64,000 nt of DNA from Nocardiopsis sp. N85 (GCF_028882275.1 NZ_JARBUT010000004.1:62001-126000), one strand, 5' to 3'. Positions 46,804 through 55,577 are shown, numbered from the stretch's first letter. Numbers and translations: made by a program. Notes: generated by a model from the sequence alone, not told the origin.

Positions 46804-47772
46804 CTACGGGGACGAATCGCGAGCCCCCTCGCGGACCCGGACCACGCGTGAGAGCAGGGCCAGCACCGGTAGCTCCAGGAGCGGCCCGGCGACCAGGGCG
46901 ACCGCGATGAGCGGCCGCTCCGGAAAGGCCACCACGGCGATCGCCAGCGCGATCGGTGAGTTGCGGGCCACCGTGGTCATGACCAGGGCCACCCGCTGGT
47001 CGCCGGGCAGCCGCAGCAGCCGCGCCGTGAGCACCGCCAGCAGCGGGGCCACCACGAAGAAGACCGCCAGCGGGGGTACCAGCGCCACCAGGGCGCCGCC
47101 GTGCCCGACCACGGTGCGGGCCTGCCAGGCGAACATGGCCGCCACCGCCAGGTACAGCAACGGCAGGACCGCGCCCGAGGCCCGGCCCACCAGCACCTCG
47201 TCCCGCCAGGCCGTGCCCTTCCACCGGGCGGCCGCCCATCGGGCGAGCACCGCCGCCGCCAACGGCACCACCAGGACCAGCAGCACCGCCTCCACCAGCG
47301 TTCCGGTGTCGATCATCGCGGCCTCGCCCCCGAGCAGCAGCACGTAGGCCGGCAGCAGGAGCAGCTGGAGCACGAGGTTGATCGGGAGCACGGCGGCGGC
47401 CACCCCCATGTGGCCCCGTCCCAGCCGGGTGAACACCAGGTACCAGTCGGTGCACGGGGTCACGAGCAGCAGCAACAGACCGATCCGCAGATCCGGGGCC
47501 TCGCCCAGCAGGCCCGCGCCCAGTCCCCAGGCCAGCAGCGGGGTGACGACGAAGTTGAGCACCAGGCTCGCGAGGACCACTCTCCGGGCCGACCCGGCCT
47601 CGCGCACGTGGGCGGCGTCGACCTGGGCGAACACCGCCGCCAGCATGAGCATCAGCGCCGGCGTCACCAGGTGCCCGGCGGCGTCGCCGATCGGCCACAG
47701 CAGGCCGGCGCACAGCCCGCAGAGGGCGGCGGCGGCCACGAACAGGCTCTGGAACTTCTCCAACGTGGACAC
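46804..47772 (-). CDS. Bile acid:sodium symporter / ACR3-like transporter
   Basis: A 322-aa protein with about ten membrane helices of the BASS superfamily. The N-terminus MSTLEKFQSLFVAAAALCGLCAGLLWP and the pore segment LLLLVTPCTDWYLVFTRLGRGH resemble the arsenite exporter ACR3, in which a conserved Cys lies at the matching place. No arsR, arsC or other arsenic gene is nearby, so the substrate remains open. TetR is transcribed upstream on the same strand, 139 bp away, and may control it. Confidence 0.82.
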   Translation of the reverse strand: MSTLEKFQSLFVAAAALCGLCAGLLWPIGDAAGHLVTPALMLMLAAVFAQVDAAHVREAGSARRVVLASLVLNFVVTPLLAWGLGAGLLGEAPDLRIGLLLLLVTPCTDWYLVFTRLGRGHMGVAAAVLPINLVLQLLLLPAYVLLLGGEAAMIDTGTLVEAVLLVLVVPLAAAVLARWAAARWKGTAWRDEVLVGRASGAVLPLLYLAVAAMFAWQARTVVGHGGALVALVPPLAVFFVVAPLLAVLTARLLRLPGDQRVALVMTTVARNSPIALAIAVVAFPERPLIAVALVAGPLLELPVLALLSRVVRVREGARDSSP

Positions 47773-47911
47773 GTGACGACCCTCCGACGACCGGGTGCGG
47801 GCACGTTCACGTTAGCCGCGCCGCGGCGGCCCGCACCCCCGGGGCCGGAACCTCGTACGCCTCGTGCTCCCGGAGGACACGAGGGGATGTCCCCGCCCTT
47901 CGGCGCGGGTC

Positions 47912-48538
47912 TCAGGCTCCCTCGGACGCCGGACCCTCCTCCACCACGTCGATACCGAGATAACGCAGGAACGCCACGGCCCCGGCGCGCATGTCCACGG
48001 TCTCCGGTTCCAGCAGCCACTGGATCTGGAGACCGTCCTGGACGGCCAGGAACTGCTGCGCCGCGGTCTCGGGGGAGGGGGAGCCGGGAAGGTCGGCCAA
48101 CAGCACGGAGAACGCCCCGACCAGGTGCTCGCGCAGGATGCGGTAGCGGTGGAAGAAGTAGGTGTGGGCGGGGTGGCCGGGGTCGGTGGCCTCGGCGGAC
48201 AGGTTGACGTAGAGCGATACCAGGCCGGGTGTCCCGACATTGCGCTCCACGATCCCGATGATGTTCGAGATCAACCGTTCCGGGGTCAGGTCCGGTTCCA
48301 GCACCAAGGGCGCGTCGACCTCGTCGCGCCTGCTCAACACGTGGATGAGCATGGCCTCCTTGCTGGGGAAGTGGTGCAGGAGGCCCGCGTGCGTGAGCCC
48401 GGCCTGCGCGGCGATGTCCCTCAGGGACACCGCGCGGTAGCCCGATCGGGAGAAGAGCTCGGTGGCGGCCTCGATGATGCGCTGCCGGGTGCGTTCCCCC
48501 TTGGTCATGCGCGGCCGGTCGCGCTCTCGATCGCTCAC
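47912..48538 (-). CDS. TetR family transcriptional regulator
   Basis: A 208-aa protein. GTG at 48538 is preferred because GGAG lies just upstream; ATG at 48508 is an alternative. The TetR helix-turn-helix is near residues 15-60 (RQRIIEAATELFSRSGYRAVSLRDIAAQAGLTHAGLLHHFPSKEAML in outline). The C-terminal domain is a TetR_C-like helical bundle. The likely target is the downstream BASS/ACR3-like transporter and its own promoter. Ligand unknown. Confidence 0.9.
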   Translation of the reverse strand: MSDRERDRPRMTKGERTRQRIIEAATELFSRSGYRAVSLRDIAAQAGLTHAGLLHHFPSKEAMLIHVLSRRDEVDAPLVLEPDLTPERLISNIIGIVERNVGTPGLVSLYVNLSAEATDPGHPAHTYFFHRYRILREHLVGAFSVLLADLPGSPSPETAAQQFLAVQDGLQIQWLLEPETVDMRAGAVAFLRYLGIDVVEEGPASEGA

Positions 48539-48912
48539 GAGATCTCCGTACGTCGGTGGGTGGCCGTGGCCGGTCCCCTGGCGGGGAGCGGGGTGCACGA
48601 TGGGTAGAGCGTACGGTTCCGACGTCCGTGTTCTCGCTGTTCGCGGGTGGTCCCCGCGTCGTCCGCCCCGTGACCCGCCGCGCGCGCCGCGAAATCCGCC
48701 CCCCGGGGCGACCGATGACCGACACCTCGTTCGTCAGGGAAGGCCCACCCGCCGTCCCGCCCGCACCACTCCGCCCACCCCGCGCCCACCCCGGGGGCCG
48801 CCCGGCCCGGGGCCGGACGACCCCCGACGCGGCACCCACCGCTCTTCCACGGCGTGCTCACCGCAGGGCCGAAGAAGGAGGGCCGGGGCGGTGCTCCCGT
48901 CGACCGATGAGA
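48539..48912. other. Intergenic region upstream of TetR gene
   Basis: About 370 bp without a supported gene. It begins with GAGATCTC near the TetR ribosome-binding site and must contain the TetR promoter. Open frames in all directions here have odd composition and no family likeness. Confidence 0.35.
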
Positions 48913-48938
48913 ACGCCCCGAGGGACGCGGCGGGGCGT
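48913..48938 (-). terminator. Terminator of NmrA-like gene
   Basis: A perfect 8-bp stem ACGCCCCG (48913-48920) with CGGGGCGT (48931-48938) and a 10-nt loop, 34 bp beyond the stop of the leftward NmrA-like gene. Confidence 0.6.
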
Positions 48939-48971
48939 CGCGCGGCAGGGTGGGCGACCCCGGAACACGTC

Positions 48972-49799
48972 CTAGCGCCAGGCGTCGGCGGCGCGGCGCG
49001 CGTACTCCGCGAACGGTGTCGCCGGGCGGCCCAGGACGCGCTCGACCCCGTCGGTGGGTTCGACGTTGCGGCCGTCCAGGATCTCCTCCAGCAGGCCGAC
49101 CAGGCCGTGCGCCAACTCCTCGGGGGCGCCGGCCGAGGCCATCGTCGCGACGAACTCCTCCGCCGACACCTCCTGGAAGCGGACCTGCCTCCCGGACACC
49201 TCGCCCACCACGCGCACCGCCTCGGTGAACGTGATCGCCTCGGGGCCGGTCAGCTCATGGATCGCGCCGCCGTGCCCGTCCTCGGTCAGGGAACGCACGG
49301 CCACCCGGGCGACGTCGTCCAGGTCCACGAACGGTTCGGGGATGTCGGGCATCGGCAGGACGAGGGCGCCCTCCAGCAGCGGGGGCAGGAAGAAGCTCTC
49401 CGAGAAGTCCTGGGCGAACACCGAACAGCGCAGGACGGTCGTGTCGGGGAAGGCGGCCAGGACCATGTCCTCCGTGTTCTGCGCCCCCTTCTCGCCCCGG
49501 CCGGACAGCAGCGCCATCCGCCGCACCCCCGCGGCGGCCGCGCGCTCGGCGAACGCCGTCACCGCCTCGGCGGCTCCGGGGAAGGCCAGGTCGGGGTGGT
49601 AGCAGAGGTAGACGCCGGTGACCCCGTCCAGGACGGCGTCCCAGGTGGAGGGCTCGTGCCAGTCGAAGCGCGGCTCGCCGGCCCGGGAGCCGACCCGGAC
49701 CCGGACCCCGGCCTCGGTGAGGAGTGCGGTCACGCGGCGGCCGGTCATGCCGGTGCCGCCGGTGACGAGGATGTGCTCATGGATCGTGTTCTCGTTCAT
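48972..49799 (-). CDS. NmrA-like NAD(P)-binding protein
   Basis: A 275-aa atypical SDR. The N-terminal motif ILVTGGTGMTGRRVTALLTEAG (10-31) is the NAD(P) site. YLCYHPDLAFP, RRMALLSGRGEKG and PEPFVDLDDVARVAVRSLTEDG are typical of the NmrA/QOR2-like group, which lacks the catalytic Tyr-Lys pair or uses a different one. Divergent from an AraC regulator across 85 bp with a spaced direct repeat, so induction by that AraC protein is likely. Confidence 0.88.
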   Translation of the reverse strand: MNENTIHEHILVTGGTGMTGRRVTALLTEAGVRVRVGSRAGEPRFDWHEPSTWDAVLDGVTGVYLCYHPDLAFPGAAEAVTAFAERAAAAGVRRMALLSGRGEKGAQNTEDMVLAAFPDTTVLRCSVFAQDFSESFFLPPLLEGALVLPMPDIPEPFVDLDDVARVAVRSLTEDGHGGAIHELTGPEAITFTEAVRVVGEVSGRQVRFQEVSAEEFVATMASAGAPEELAHGLVGLLEEILDGRNVEPTDGVERVLGRPATPFAEYARRAADAWR

Positions 49800-49828
49800 G
49801 TCTTGAGTTCATCAGTCCGGGGTCGGAC

Positions 49829-49856
49829 GGAACATGGTTCGGATACCGGAGAACAT
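49829..49856. promoter_or_regulatory. GAACAT direct repeat, 21-bp spacing, probable AraC site
   Basis: GGAACAT (ending 49835) and AGAACAT (ending 49856) are direct repeats exactly 21 bp apart, two helical turns, in the 85-bp gap between the NmrA-like and AraC genes. This matches how AraC-type activators bind tandem half-sites. Confidence 0.5.
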
Positions 49857-49884
49857 AAGAGATCGTCTGACATAGGGTCGGGGT

Positions 49885-50823
49885 ATGGATCCGCTCGCCC
49901 ACCTCCTCGACGGACCCCGGGCCCGTGGCGCGTTCACCCTCCGCGTGGTGATGCGACCGCCCTGGGGCATCCGCCTGCTCGACGGTTCGTCCCTCACCCT
50001 CATCGTGGTCACCTCCGGCCGGGTGTGGGTGGACCCGGGGGACGGGGGGACCGAGGCGCGGGAGGGCGACGTGGTCCTGATGCGCGGCCCGGATCCCTAC
50101 ACGCTCACCGACGCGCGGAACCGGCCCCCCTCGATCACCGTCCTCCCCGGCCAGCGGTGCTTCGCCGACGACGGGACGGAGGTCCACGTGAGCCTGCACC
50201 ACGGCATCGGGACCTGGGGCAACGACCCGGACGGGCCCGACACGCTCATCGTCGGCGCCTATGAGGACGACAGCGAGGTCGGCCGACTGGCGCTGGCCGC
50301 GCTGCCCCGCCTGGCGGTGCTGCCCGGGGACCGCGTCGACCCGGCCCTGGTGTCCCTGCTGAGCCGGGAGATCACCAGCGCCCGCGTCGCGCAGTCCGGA
50401 CTCAACGACCGACTCCTGGACTGTCTGCTGGTGATGGCCGTCCGGGCCTGGATCGAGGACACGCCCGATCACGCACCGAGCTGGCTCAACGCCCGGCACG
50501 ACCCGGTGGTCGCCCGAGCCCTGGAACTCATCCACGAACAGCCGGCCGAGCCGTGGACGCTGGCGGGACTCGCCCGGGTCTGCGCGGTGTCCCGCTCCAC
50601 CCTGGCCGACCGCTTCCAGCGGGCGGTGGGCACCCCGCCCATGACCTACCTGCGCACCTGGCGGCTCACCGTGGCCGGCGACCTGCTCACCGCCCGCCCG
50701 GACCTGGGGCTGGAGGCCGTCGCCGCCCGTGTCGGCTACGGCAGCGCCTTCGCCTTCAGCGCCGCCTTCAAGCAGCACACCGGCCTCAGCCCCTCGCTCT
50801 ACCGCAGTCCCGCCGCCTCCTGA
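49885..50823 (+). CDS. AraC family regulator with cupin sensor domain
   Basis: A 312-aa protein. The N-terminal cupin-like domain (about 1-170; SSLTLIVVTSGRVWVDPGDGGTEAREGDVVLMRGP in outline) belongs to the AraC cupin_6 type. The C-terminal double helix-turn-helix covers about 210-305 (WTLAGLARVCAVSRSTLADRFQRAVGTPPMTYLRTWRL and GLEAVAARVGYGSAFAFSAAFKQHTGLSPSLYR in outline). It starts ATG behind GGGTCGGGG. Such regulators usually switch on a neighbouring oxidoreductase, here the divergent NmrA-like gene. Confidence 0.92.
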   Translation: MDPLAHLLDGPRARGAFTLRVVMRPPWGIRLLDGSSLTLIVVTSGRVWVDPGDGGTEAREGDVVLMRGPDPYTLTDARNRPPSITVLPGQRCFADDGTEVHVSLHHGIGTWGNDPDGPDTLIVGAYEDDSEVGRLALAALPRLAVLPGDRVDPALVSLLSREITSARVAQSGLNDRLLDCLLVMAVRAWIEDTPDHAPSWLNARHDPVVARALELIHEQPAEPWTLAGLARVCAVSRSTLADRFQRAVGTPPMTYLRTWRLTVAGDLLTARPDLGLEAVAARVGYGSAFAFSAAFKQHTGLSPSLYRSPAAS

Positions 50824-50983
50824 CCGCCGCCCGCGAGGTGCGCGGCCCCTGCCGACGTTCCCCGGGCCCGACCGTCAGGAGAGACGGTGCCCGCCCGGGC
50901 GGGGGAGCGCCCGCTCCGCTAGGTTGGTGTCGAGGCCCGCTTCCCGGGCGGGTCGCCGCACCGCCACCGGAGAGGCACCGCCG

Positions 50984-51766
50984 TTGACCGACAGGACCCA
51001 GGCCTTCGACCGGCTCACCGACGACTACCGTCGCTTCCGCCCCGGATATCCCGAGGCCGTCACCGAACGGCTCCGGGAACACGTTCTGGCCGGTGACCGT
51101 GCCATCCGCCCCGACCCCTGGCTCCTGCTCGACGTCGGTTCCGGCACCGGTATCTCCACCCGGACCCTGCGCCACCTGTTCGGCCCCGGGCCCCGGGTCG
51201 TCGGTGTCGAACCCGGTCATGCCATGCGCGGCACCGCCGCCGAGAACGCCGACGGCGTCGAGTACGTGGACGGCCGGGCCGAGGCGATCCCCTTCCCCGA
51301 CGGCTCCGCGACGCTGGTCCTGGCCGCCCAGGCCGTCCACTGGTTCGACCGGCCCGCCTTCTACGCCGAGGCCGCCCGCCTCCTGGCGCCCGGCGGCACC
51401 GTCGCCGTCCTCAACAACGACCGCGACTGGACCGCGAGCGACTTCGTCGACGCCTATGAGGGCCTGATGGAGAGGTACGGGGACGACTACCGGCGCGACT
51501 ACCGGGTCTACGACACCATCGGCGAGATGAACGCGCGGGACGGCCTGGTCGACGCGGTCGAGTACTCCGCGGGCTGGGTACGGGACCTGGACCCGGACCG
51601 TCTCATCGGTACCGCGATGTCCTCCAGCAGGATGGCGGCGGTCGTCCGCGCCATCGGGGAGGAGCGCACCCGCGAGGCCATCACCGACCTGGCCCGCGAG
51701 CACTTCCCGGACGGGAACGTCCGCATCCCCTACGTCACCCGCCTCTTCCTGGCCCGCCGCGCCTGA
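50984..51766 (+). CDS. SAM-dependent methyltransferase
   Basis: A 260-aa class I methyltransferase. TTG at 50984 follows GGAGAGG and gives LTDRTQAFDRLTDDYRRFRPGYP, the usual start of this family; the longer open frame upstream runs back into the AraC gene. Motif I is LLLDVGSGTGISTRTLRHLF near 39-58, the acidic post-I loop VVGVEPGHAM and LVLAAQAVHWFD the catalytic core. It resembles the methyltransferase_11 group; substrate unknown. A single-gene unit ended by its own hairpin. Confidence 0.88.
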   Translation: MTDRTQAFDRLTDDYRRFRPGYPEAVTERLREHVLAGDRAIRPDPWLLLDVGSGTGISTRTLRHLFGPGPRVVGVEPGHAMRGTAAENADGVEYVDGRAEAIPFPDGSATLVLAAQAVHWFDRPAFYAEAARLLAPGGTVAVLNNDRDWTASDFVDAYEGLMERYGDDYRRDYRVYDTIGEMNARDGLVDAVEYSAGWVRDLDPDRLIGTAMSSSRMAAVVRAIGEERTREAITDLAREHFPDGNVRIPYVTRLFLARRA

Positions 51767-51790
51767 GCCCCGGGCCCCGCGAGGGGCTCA
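51764..51790 (+). terminator. Methyltransferase terminator
   Basis: TGAGCCCC (51764-51771, including the stop codon) pairs with GGGGCTCA (51783-51790) around an 11-nt loop, followed by CTTTG. Confidence 0.65.
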
Positions 51791-51899
51791 CTTTGCCGTT
51801 CGTCGAACATCCGCCGGCCTTGCCTCGATCCGCTCCCGGGAAGGGTTCCGTCGATCGGGTCCGATCACGGACCCGGCGACGACGGGAGAACCCACACCC

Positions 51900-52382
51900 A
51901 TGGCTCAGCTCATCGTTCTCGGCGTGACCGACCGCGACACCGCCGAACGCGCCCTGGACATCGCCGCCGACCTCAACAAGCGGCAACTCCTCCGACTGGA
52001 GGACGCCGCCTACGCCTACAAGGACGACAAGGGACGCCCCCGCATCCAGCAGACCGTGAGCACCACCGGCGTGGGCGCGGCGGGCGGCGCCCTGTGGGGC
52101 ACCCTCATCGGCCTCATCTTCCTCAACCCGCTGCTGGGTCTGGCGGTCGGCGCGGCCACCGGCGCGGTCGCGGGCAGGCTCACCGACATCGGTATCGACG
52201 ACGACATGATCAAGCAGATCGGCTCCCATCTCGAAGACGGCCGCGCGGCCGTCTTCCTGCTCGCCGACATCACCACCGCCGACCGGGTCGTCGACGCGTT
52301 CAAGCCCTTGGACCCCACGGTCCTCCAGACCAACCTGTCCAAGGACGACGAGCGCGAACTCGTCGAGGCCCTGCGGGCCTGA
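51900..52382 (+). CDS. DUF1269-type protein with glycine-zipper hairpin
   Basis: A 160-aa protein starting ATG MAQLIVLGVTDRDTAERAL. Residues about 56-95 form a Gly/Ala-rich hydrophobic hairpin (GVGAAGGALWGTLIGLIFLN, LGLAVGAATGAVAGRL) flanked by two ferredoxin-like halves with an LRLEDAAYAYKDDKG strand. This is the layout of DUF1269 membrane-associated proteins, often stress-induced. Function unknown. Monocistronic, with a hairpin after it. Confidence 0.85.
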   Translation: MAQLIVLGVTDRDTAERALDIAADLNKRQLLRLEDAAYAYKDDKGRPRIQQTVSTTGVGAAGGALWGTLIGLIFLNPLLGLAVGAATGAVAGRLTDIGIDDDMIKQIGSHLEDGRAAVFLLADITTADRVVDAFKPLDPTVLQTNLSKDDERELVEALRA

Positions 52383-52457
52383 TCGGAGTCCTCGGGGCGC
52401 GCCGGTGGTGAGAGCACCTCCGAACCGGCGTGTCCCCGGCGGCGATCGACCCCACCC

Positions 52458-52481
52458 GCCTCCTCCTCGCGGGGAGGAGGC
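52458..52481 (+). terminator. Terminator after DUF1269 gene
   Basis: A perfect 9-bp stem GCCTCCTCC (52458-52466) with GGAGGAGGC (52473-52481), 6-nt loop, then CGCCCGTTTTC. Confidence 0.7.
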
Positions 52482-52605
52482 CGCCCGTTTTCCCGTCCGC
52501 CCTTCGGGTGTCCCCGATCCCCTCCGGCCCTCGGATCCTCGTGGCCGGGAGAAAAACCACGCCCGGGGGTGTACGGCGGCCCGGGGTTCATGGCAGGGTA
52601 GAAAT

Positions 52606-52619
52606 TGGGCGATCGCCCA
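52606..52619. promoter_or_regulatory. Perfect 14-bp palindrome TGGGCGATCGCCCA, probable TetR operator
   Basis: It lies 35 bp upstream of the TetR start and directly after GGTAGAAAT, a possible -10 region, so a bound dimer would block transcription. The position fits autoregulation of the tetR-monooxygenase operon. Confidence 0.65.
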
Positions 52620-52654
52620 GTGCAAGTGTCCAAGAAACGTGACGGGAAAACGGC

Positions 52655-53257
52655 ATGACCACCGAACGCGGCCGACAGGTGCGCGAGCGCCTGCTCGCAG
52701 CGGCCACCCACCTCATCGCCGACCGCGGCTGGTCCGCGGTGAGCACCCGCGTCCTGGCCGAACAGGCCGGCGTGGGGCCCGGACTCGTGCACTACCACTA
52801 CCCCTCACTGCGGGCCCTGCTCAACGAAGCCGCCCTGGACTCCATGACCGCCGTCGCCGAACAGGCCGCAGCCGGACTCCAGGGCACAAGCCCCCACGAA
52901 GGACTCGAACTGATGCTGGGAGCGCTGGAGGCCTATCCCGGCGACGACCCCACCTCGGTCCTGTTCGTCGAGGTCTACCTGGCCGCCACCCGCGATGAGG
53001 AACTGCGCCGGGGCATCACCGCGATCCTCCAACGCTTCCGGGCGGTGCTGGCCGACTGGCTGCGCGCGGGCGGCGTGGCCGACCCCGAGGCCACCGCCCG
53101 GATCCTGGCCTCGGCCATCGACGGCGTCATGCTGCACCGCGCCCTCGATCCCCACCTGGACGCGGCCACCGTGGCCCCCGTGCTGAGCCGTCTCCTCCAC
53201 CCCGACGCCGGCCGTCCTCCGGCGACGGACCACTCCACGCAAGGAAGAACCGCATGA
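52655..53257 (+). CDS. TetR family regulator coupled to FAD monooxygenase
   Basis: A 200-aa protein. The helix-turn-helix is in residues 12-58 (LLAAATHLIADRGWSAVSTRVLAEQAGVGPGLVHYHYPSLRALL in outline), and the remainder is a TetR ligand domain. Its stop overlaps the monooxygenase start (ATGA), an arrangement typical of flavoprotein-regulator pairs where the enzyme substrate is the ligand. A perfect palindrome sits in its promoter. Confidence 0.92.
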   Translation: MTTERGRQVRERLLAAATHLIADRGWSAVSTRVLAEQAGVGPGLVHYHYPSLRALLNEAALDSMTAVAEQAAAGLQGTSPHEGLELMLGALEAYPGDDPTSVLFVEVYLAATRDEELRRGITAILQRFRAVLADWLRAGGVADPEATARILASAIDGVMLHRALDPHLDAATVAPVLSRLLHPDAGRPPATDHSTQGRTA

Positions 53258-54447
53258 GAGCCCTCATCGTGGGCGCCGGCATCGCCGGACTGACCCTGGC
53301 CCACCGACTGTCCCACCACGGCTGGGACGTCACCCTGGTCGAACGCGCCCCGGGCCCGCGCCCCCAGGGCTACATGATCGACTTCTTCGGCCCCGGCTAC
53401 GACGCGGCCGAGGCGATGGGGATCCTGCCCCGCCTGCACGAGAGGGGCCACCACATCACCGAGGCCGTCCTGGTCGACGAGGACGGCAGGCCGCGGGCCT
53501 CGATGGGCTTCGAGCGCTTCGCCCGGTCCCTGGGCGGCTCCCTGATCTCGATCATGCGCCCCGACCTGGAACTCACCCTGAGCGAGGCGCTGCCCCCGGG
53601 TGTGCAGGTGCGCTACGGCACCGGGCCGCGACAGATCACCGAACACGCGGACGGGGTCCGGGTGACCCTCGACGACGGCCACACCCTGGAGGCCGACCTG
53701 CTGGTGGGCGCCGACGGCATCCACTCCACCGTGCGCGACATGGTCTTCGGCCCGGAGGAACGGTACCTGCACCACCTGGGCTTCCACACCGCCGCCTACA
53801 CCTTCGACGACGCCCGTATCCACGCCGCGACCAGGGGCCGTTTCCACCTCACCGACAGCCTGGGCGCGCAGATGGGCCTGTACGCGCTGGAGGGGGAGCG
53901 CGTGGCCGCCTTCACCGTGCACCGCACCCGGGACACGACCCTGCCCGCCGACCCCCGGGAGGCGTTGCGCCGCACCTATGCCGGGCTGGGATGGGTGGTG
54001 CCCCGCGCGTTGGAGGCGTGCCCGCCCCCGGAGGAGGTCTACTACGACCACGTCGCCCAGATCCGGATGGAGCGCTGGAGCAGCGGGCGCACGGTGCTGC
54101 TGGGCGATGCCTGCCAGGCGGTCTCGCTGCTCGCGGGCCAGGGCGCCTCGCTGGGCATGGGCGGGGCGTACGTGCTCGGTGCCGAGCTGGCCCGCGCGGA
54201 CGGAGTCGCCGAAGGGCTGCGCCGCTACGAGCGGCGCTGGCGCCCTGTGGTGGAGGAGCGACAGCGGGCGGCCCTGACCGGGACCTCCTGGTTCCTCCCC
54301 GACACCCCCGCGCGGTTGCGGTTGCGGCGCATGTTCCTGCGACTGGCGGCGCTGCCGGGGGTGGACCGCTGGGTGGCGTCGTCGTTGTCGGGCAAGCCCA
54401 CCCGGGTGGTGAAGGACCTGGTCCCGGTGACCACCCCGGGCGACTGA
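53254..54447 (+). CDS. FAD-dependent monooxygenase (TetX/PHBH-like)
   Basis: A 397-aa class A flavoprotein monooxygenase. It has the N-terminal GxGxxG site (ALIVGAGIAGLTLAHRLSHHG, 3-23), the DG motif VGADGIHSTVR near residue 151 that contacts FAD and NADPH, and the second FAD motif VLLGDACQAVSLLAGQGASLGMGGA near 281-305 (GD motif). The family hydroxylates aromatic rings or antibiotics (tetracycline-inactivating TetX is a relative), using NAD(P)H and oxygen. Substrate unknown. Coupled to tetR. Confidence 0.9.
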   Translation: MRALIVGAGIAGLTLAHRLSHHGWDVTLVERAPGPRPQGYMIDFFGPGYDAAEAMGILPRLHERGHHITEAVLVDEDGRPRASMGFERFARSLGGSLISIMRPDLELTLSEALPPGVQVRYGTGPRQITEHADGVRVTLDDGHTLEADLLVGADGIHSTVRDMVFGPEERYLHHLGFHTAAYTFDDARIHAATRGRFHLTDSLGAQMGLYALEGERVAAFTVHRTRDTTLPADPREALRRTYAGLGWVVPRALEACPPPEEVYYDHVAQIRMERWSSGRTVLLGDACQAVSLLAGQGASLGMGGAYVLGAELARADGVAEGLRRYERRWRPVVEERQRAALTGTSWFLPDTPARLRLRRMFLRLAALPGVDRWVASSLSGKPTRVVKDLVPVTTPGD

Positions 54448-54474
54448 GTCCTGCCAGGGGACGAGCGGGACCCC

Positions 54475-54564
54475 GAGGCCTCCGAGGGGCGTGAGGTCGC
54501 GGCCCGGATCCGAGGACGTTCGAGAAGAGGGGGTTCTCGTGGAGGCCTCCGAGGGGCGTGAGGT
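54475..54564. repeat. 23-bp direct repeat flanking a small hairpin
   Basis: An identical 23-bp sequence beginning GAGGCCTCCGAGGGGC occurs at 54475-54497 and 54542-54564, 67 bp apart, between two convergent genes. Between the copies, CGAGAA (54521-54526) and TTCTCG (54534-54539) form a short hairpin that could act as a terminator. Confidence 0.65.
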
Positions 54565-54655
54565 GCCGGGCGATCCCATGCGTCCCGGGTGTCCGGGACG
54601 GCCGTGTCCTCGCCGTGGGACCCCGACCGGACGGCCGTCGAAGCGGCAGGTCGCC

Positions 54656-55570
54656 TCAGGCGGCCTCGGAGCGTGACCGCAACCGGCGCAGCATCCGGGC
54701 GTCGCGGAACCCGACGGCGCGGGCGGCGGCCTCCACGGTCTCGCCCGCGCCGATCAGGTGCTCGGCCCGCTCCAGCCGCAGCCCCTGCTGATAGCGCAGC
54801 GGGGTGAGCCCGGTCGCCGCCGTGAACAGGCGGGTCAGCGTCCGTTCGCTCACCCGCGCCGACGCGGCCAGCTCCGTCAACGGCAGGGGTTCGTGGAACC
54901 GGGCGTCGATGACGTCCTGCACCCGGTGCACCACGTCCACCAGGTGCCCCCGGTGCCGCAACATCACCCCGGCCTGGGGTTCGTCGCCGTTGCGACGGGC
55001 GTACACCACCATCTCCCGGGCGATCGCCGCCGCGGCCGAGGGCCCGTGCCGCGCGGTGACCAGGTACAGGGCCAGGTCGATGCCGCTGGCGATACCCGCC
55101 GAGGTGATCACCCCGTCGTCGGGCACGTACAGCACGTCGGGCACCACCCGGGCGCGCGGGAACCGGTGCGCCAGCAGGTCCTGAAGACCGTGGTGGGTGG
55201 TACAGCGCCGCCCGTCCAACAGGCCCGCCTCCCCCAGGGCGAAGGCACCCGAGCACACGCTCGCCACGGTCCCGCCCGCCGCGCGGTGCGCTGTCAGCGC
55301 CGCCGCCTGCCCCTCGGTGAGGATCCGATAGGGCACCCGGCCGCCCGCCCGCCACCCGGGCACCACCACCAGGTCCTCCGGACCGGTCGCGAGGGCGTCG
55401 GTGGCCACGCGCAGGGCCAGCCCCTGCGCCGTGACCACCTCCTCGCGGGCCGCGCTGTAGCGCACCTCGTAGTCGAGCCCCAGATCGGCCGCGGTGGAGA
55501 ACACCTGCGCCGGACCGGCCAGGTCCAACAGATGCACGCCCGGGGTGAGGAGGAAACCGACGACGCTCAC
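54656..55570 (-). CDS. GlxA-like regulator: DJ-1/PfpI domain plus AraC helix-turn-helix
   Basis: A 304-aa two-domain protein. The N-terminal class I glutaminase-like/DJ-1 domain (about 1-180) has the elbow GTVASVCSGAFALGEAGLL with Cys near 107 and a following TTHH. The C-terminal AraC domain covers about 215-300 (LPLTELAASARVSERTLTRLFTAATGLTPLRYQQGLRLERA in outline). The sensing ligand is unknown. GTG start. It follows the isochorismatase gene by 7 bp on the same strand, forming a regulator-enzyme operon. Confidence 0.9.
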   Translation of the reverse strand: MSVVGFLLTPGVHLLDLAGPAQVFSTAADLGLDYEVRYSAAREEVVTAQGLALRVATDALATGPEDLVVVPGWRAGGRVPYRILTEGQAAALTAHRAAGGTVASVCSGAFALGEAGLLDGRRCTTHHGLQDLLAHRFPRARVVPDVLYVPDDGVITSAGIASGIDLALYLVTARHGPSAAAAIAREMVVYARRNGDEPQAGVMLRHRGHLVDVVHRVQDVIDARFHEPLPLTELAASARVSERTLTRLFTAATGLTPLRYQQGLRLERAEHLIGAGETVEAAARAVGFRDARMLRRLRSRSEAA

Positions 55571-55577
55571 GATCCGG

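Noticed and set aside
45884..47713. A 609-codon leftward open frame overlapping the hypothetical membrane protein and BASS-like genes
   Set aside because: Arg/Gly/Pro/Ala-rich frame-shifted reading of two better-supported membrane proteins.
48539..48971. Possible small genes in the gap between TetR and NmrA-like genes
   Set aside because: Frames on both strands have Arg/Pro-rich composition, no ribosome-binding sites and no family likeness; only a terminator is supported.
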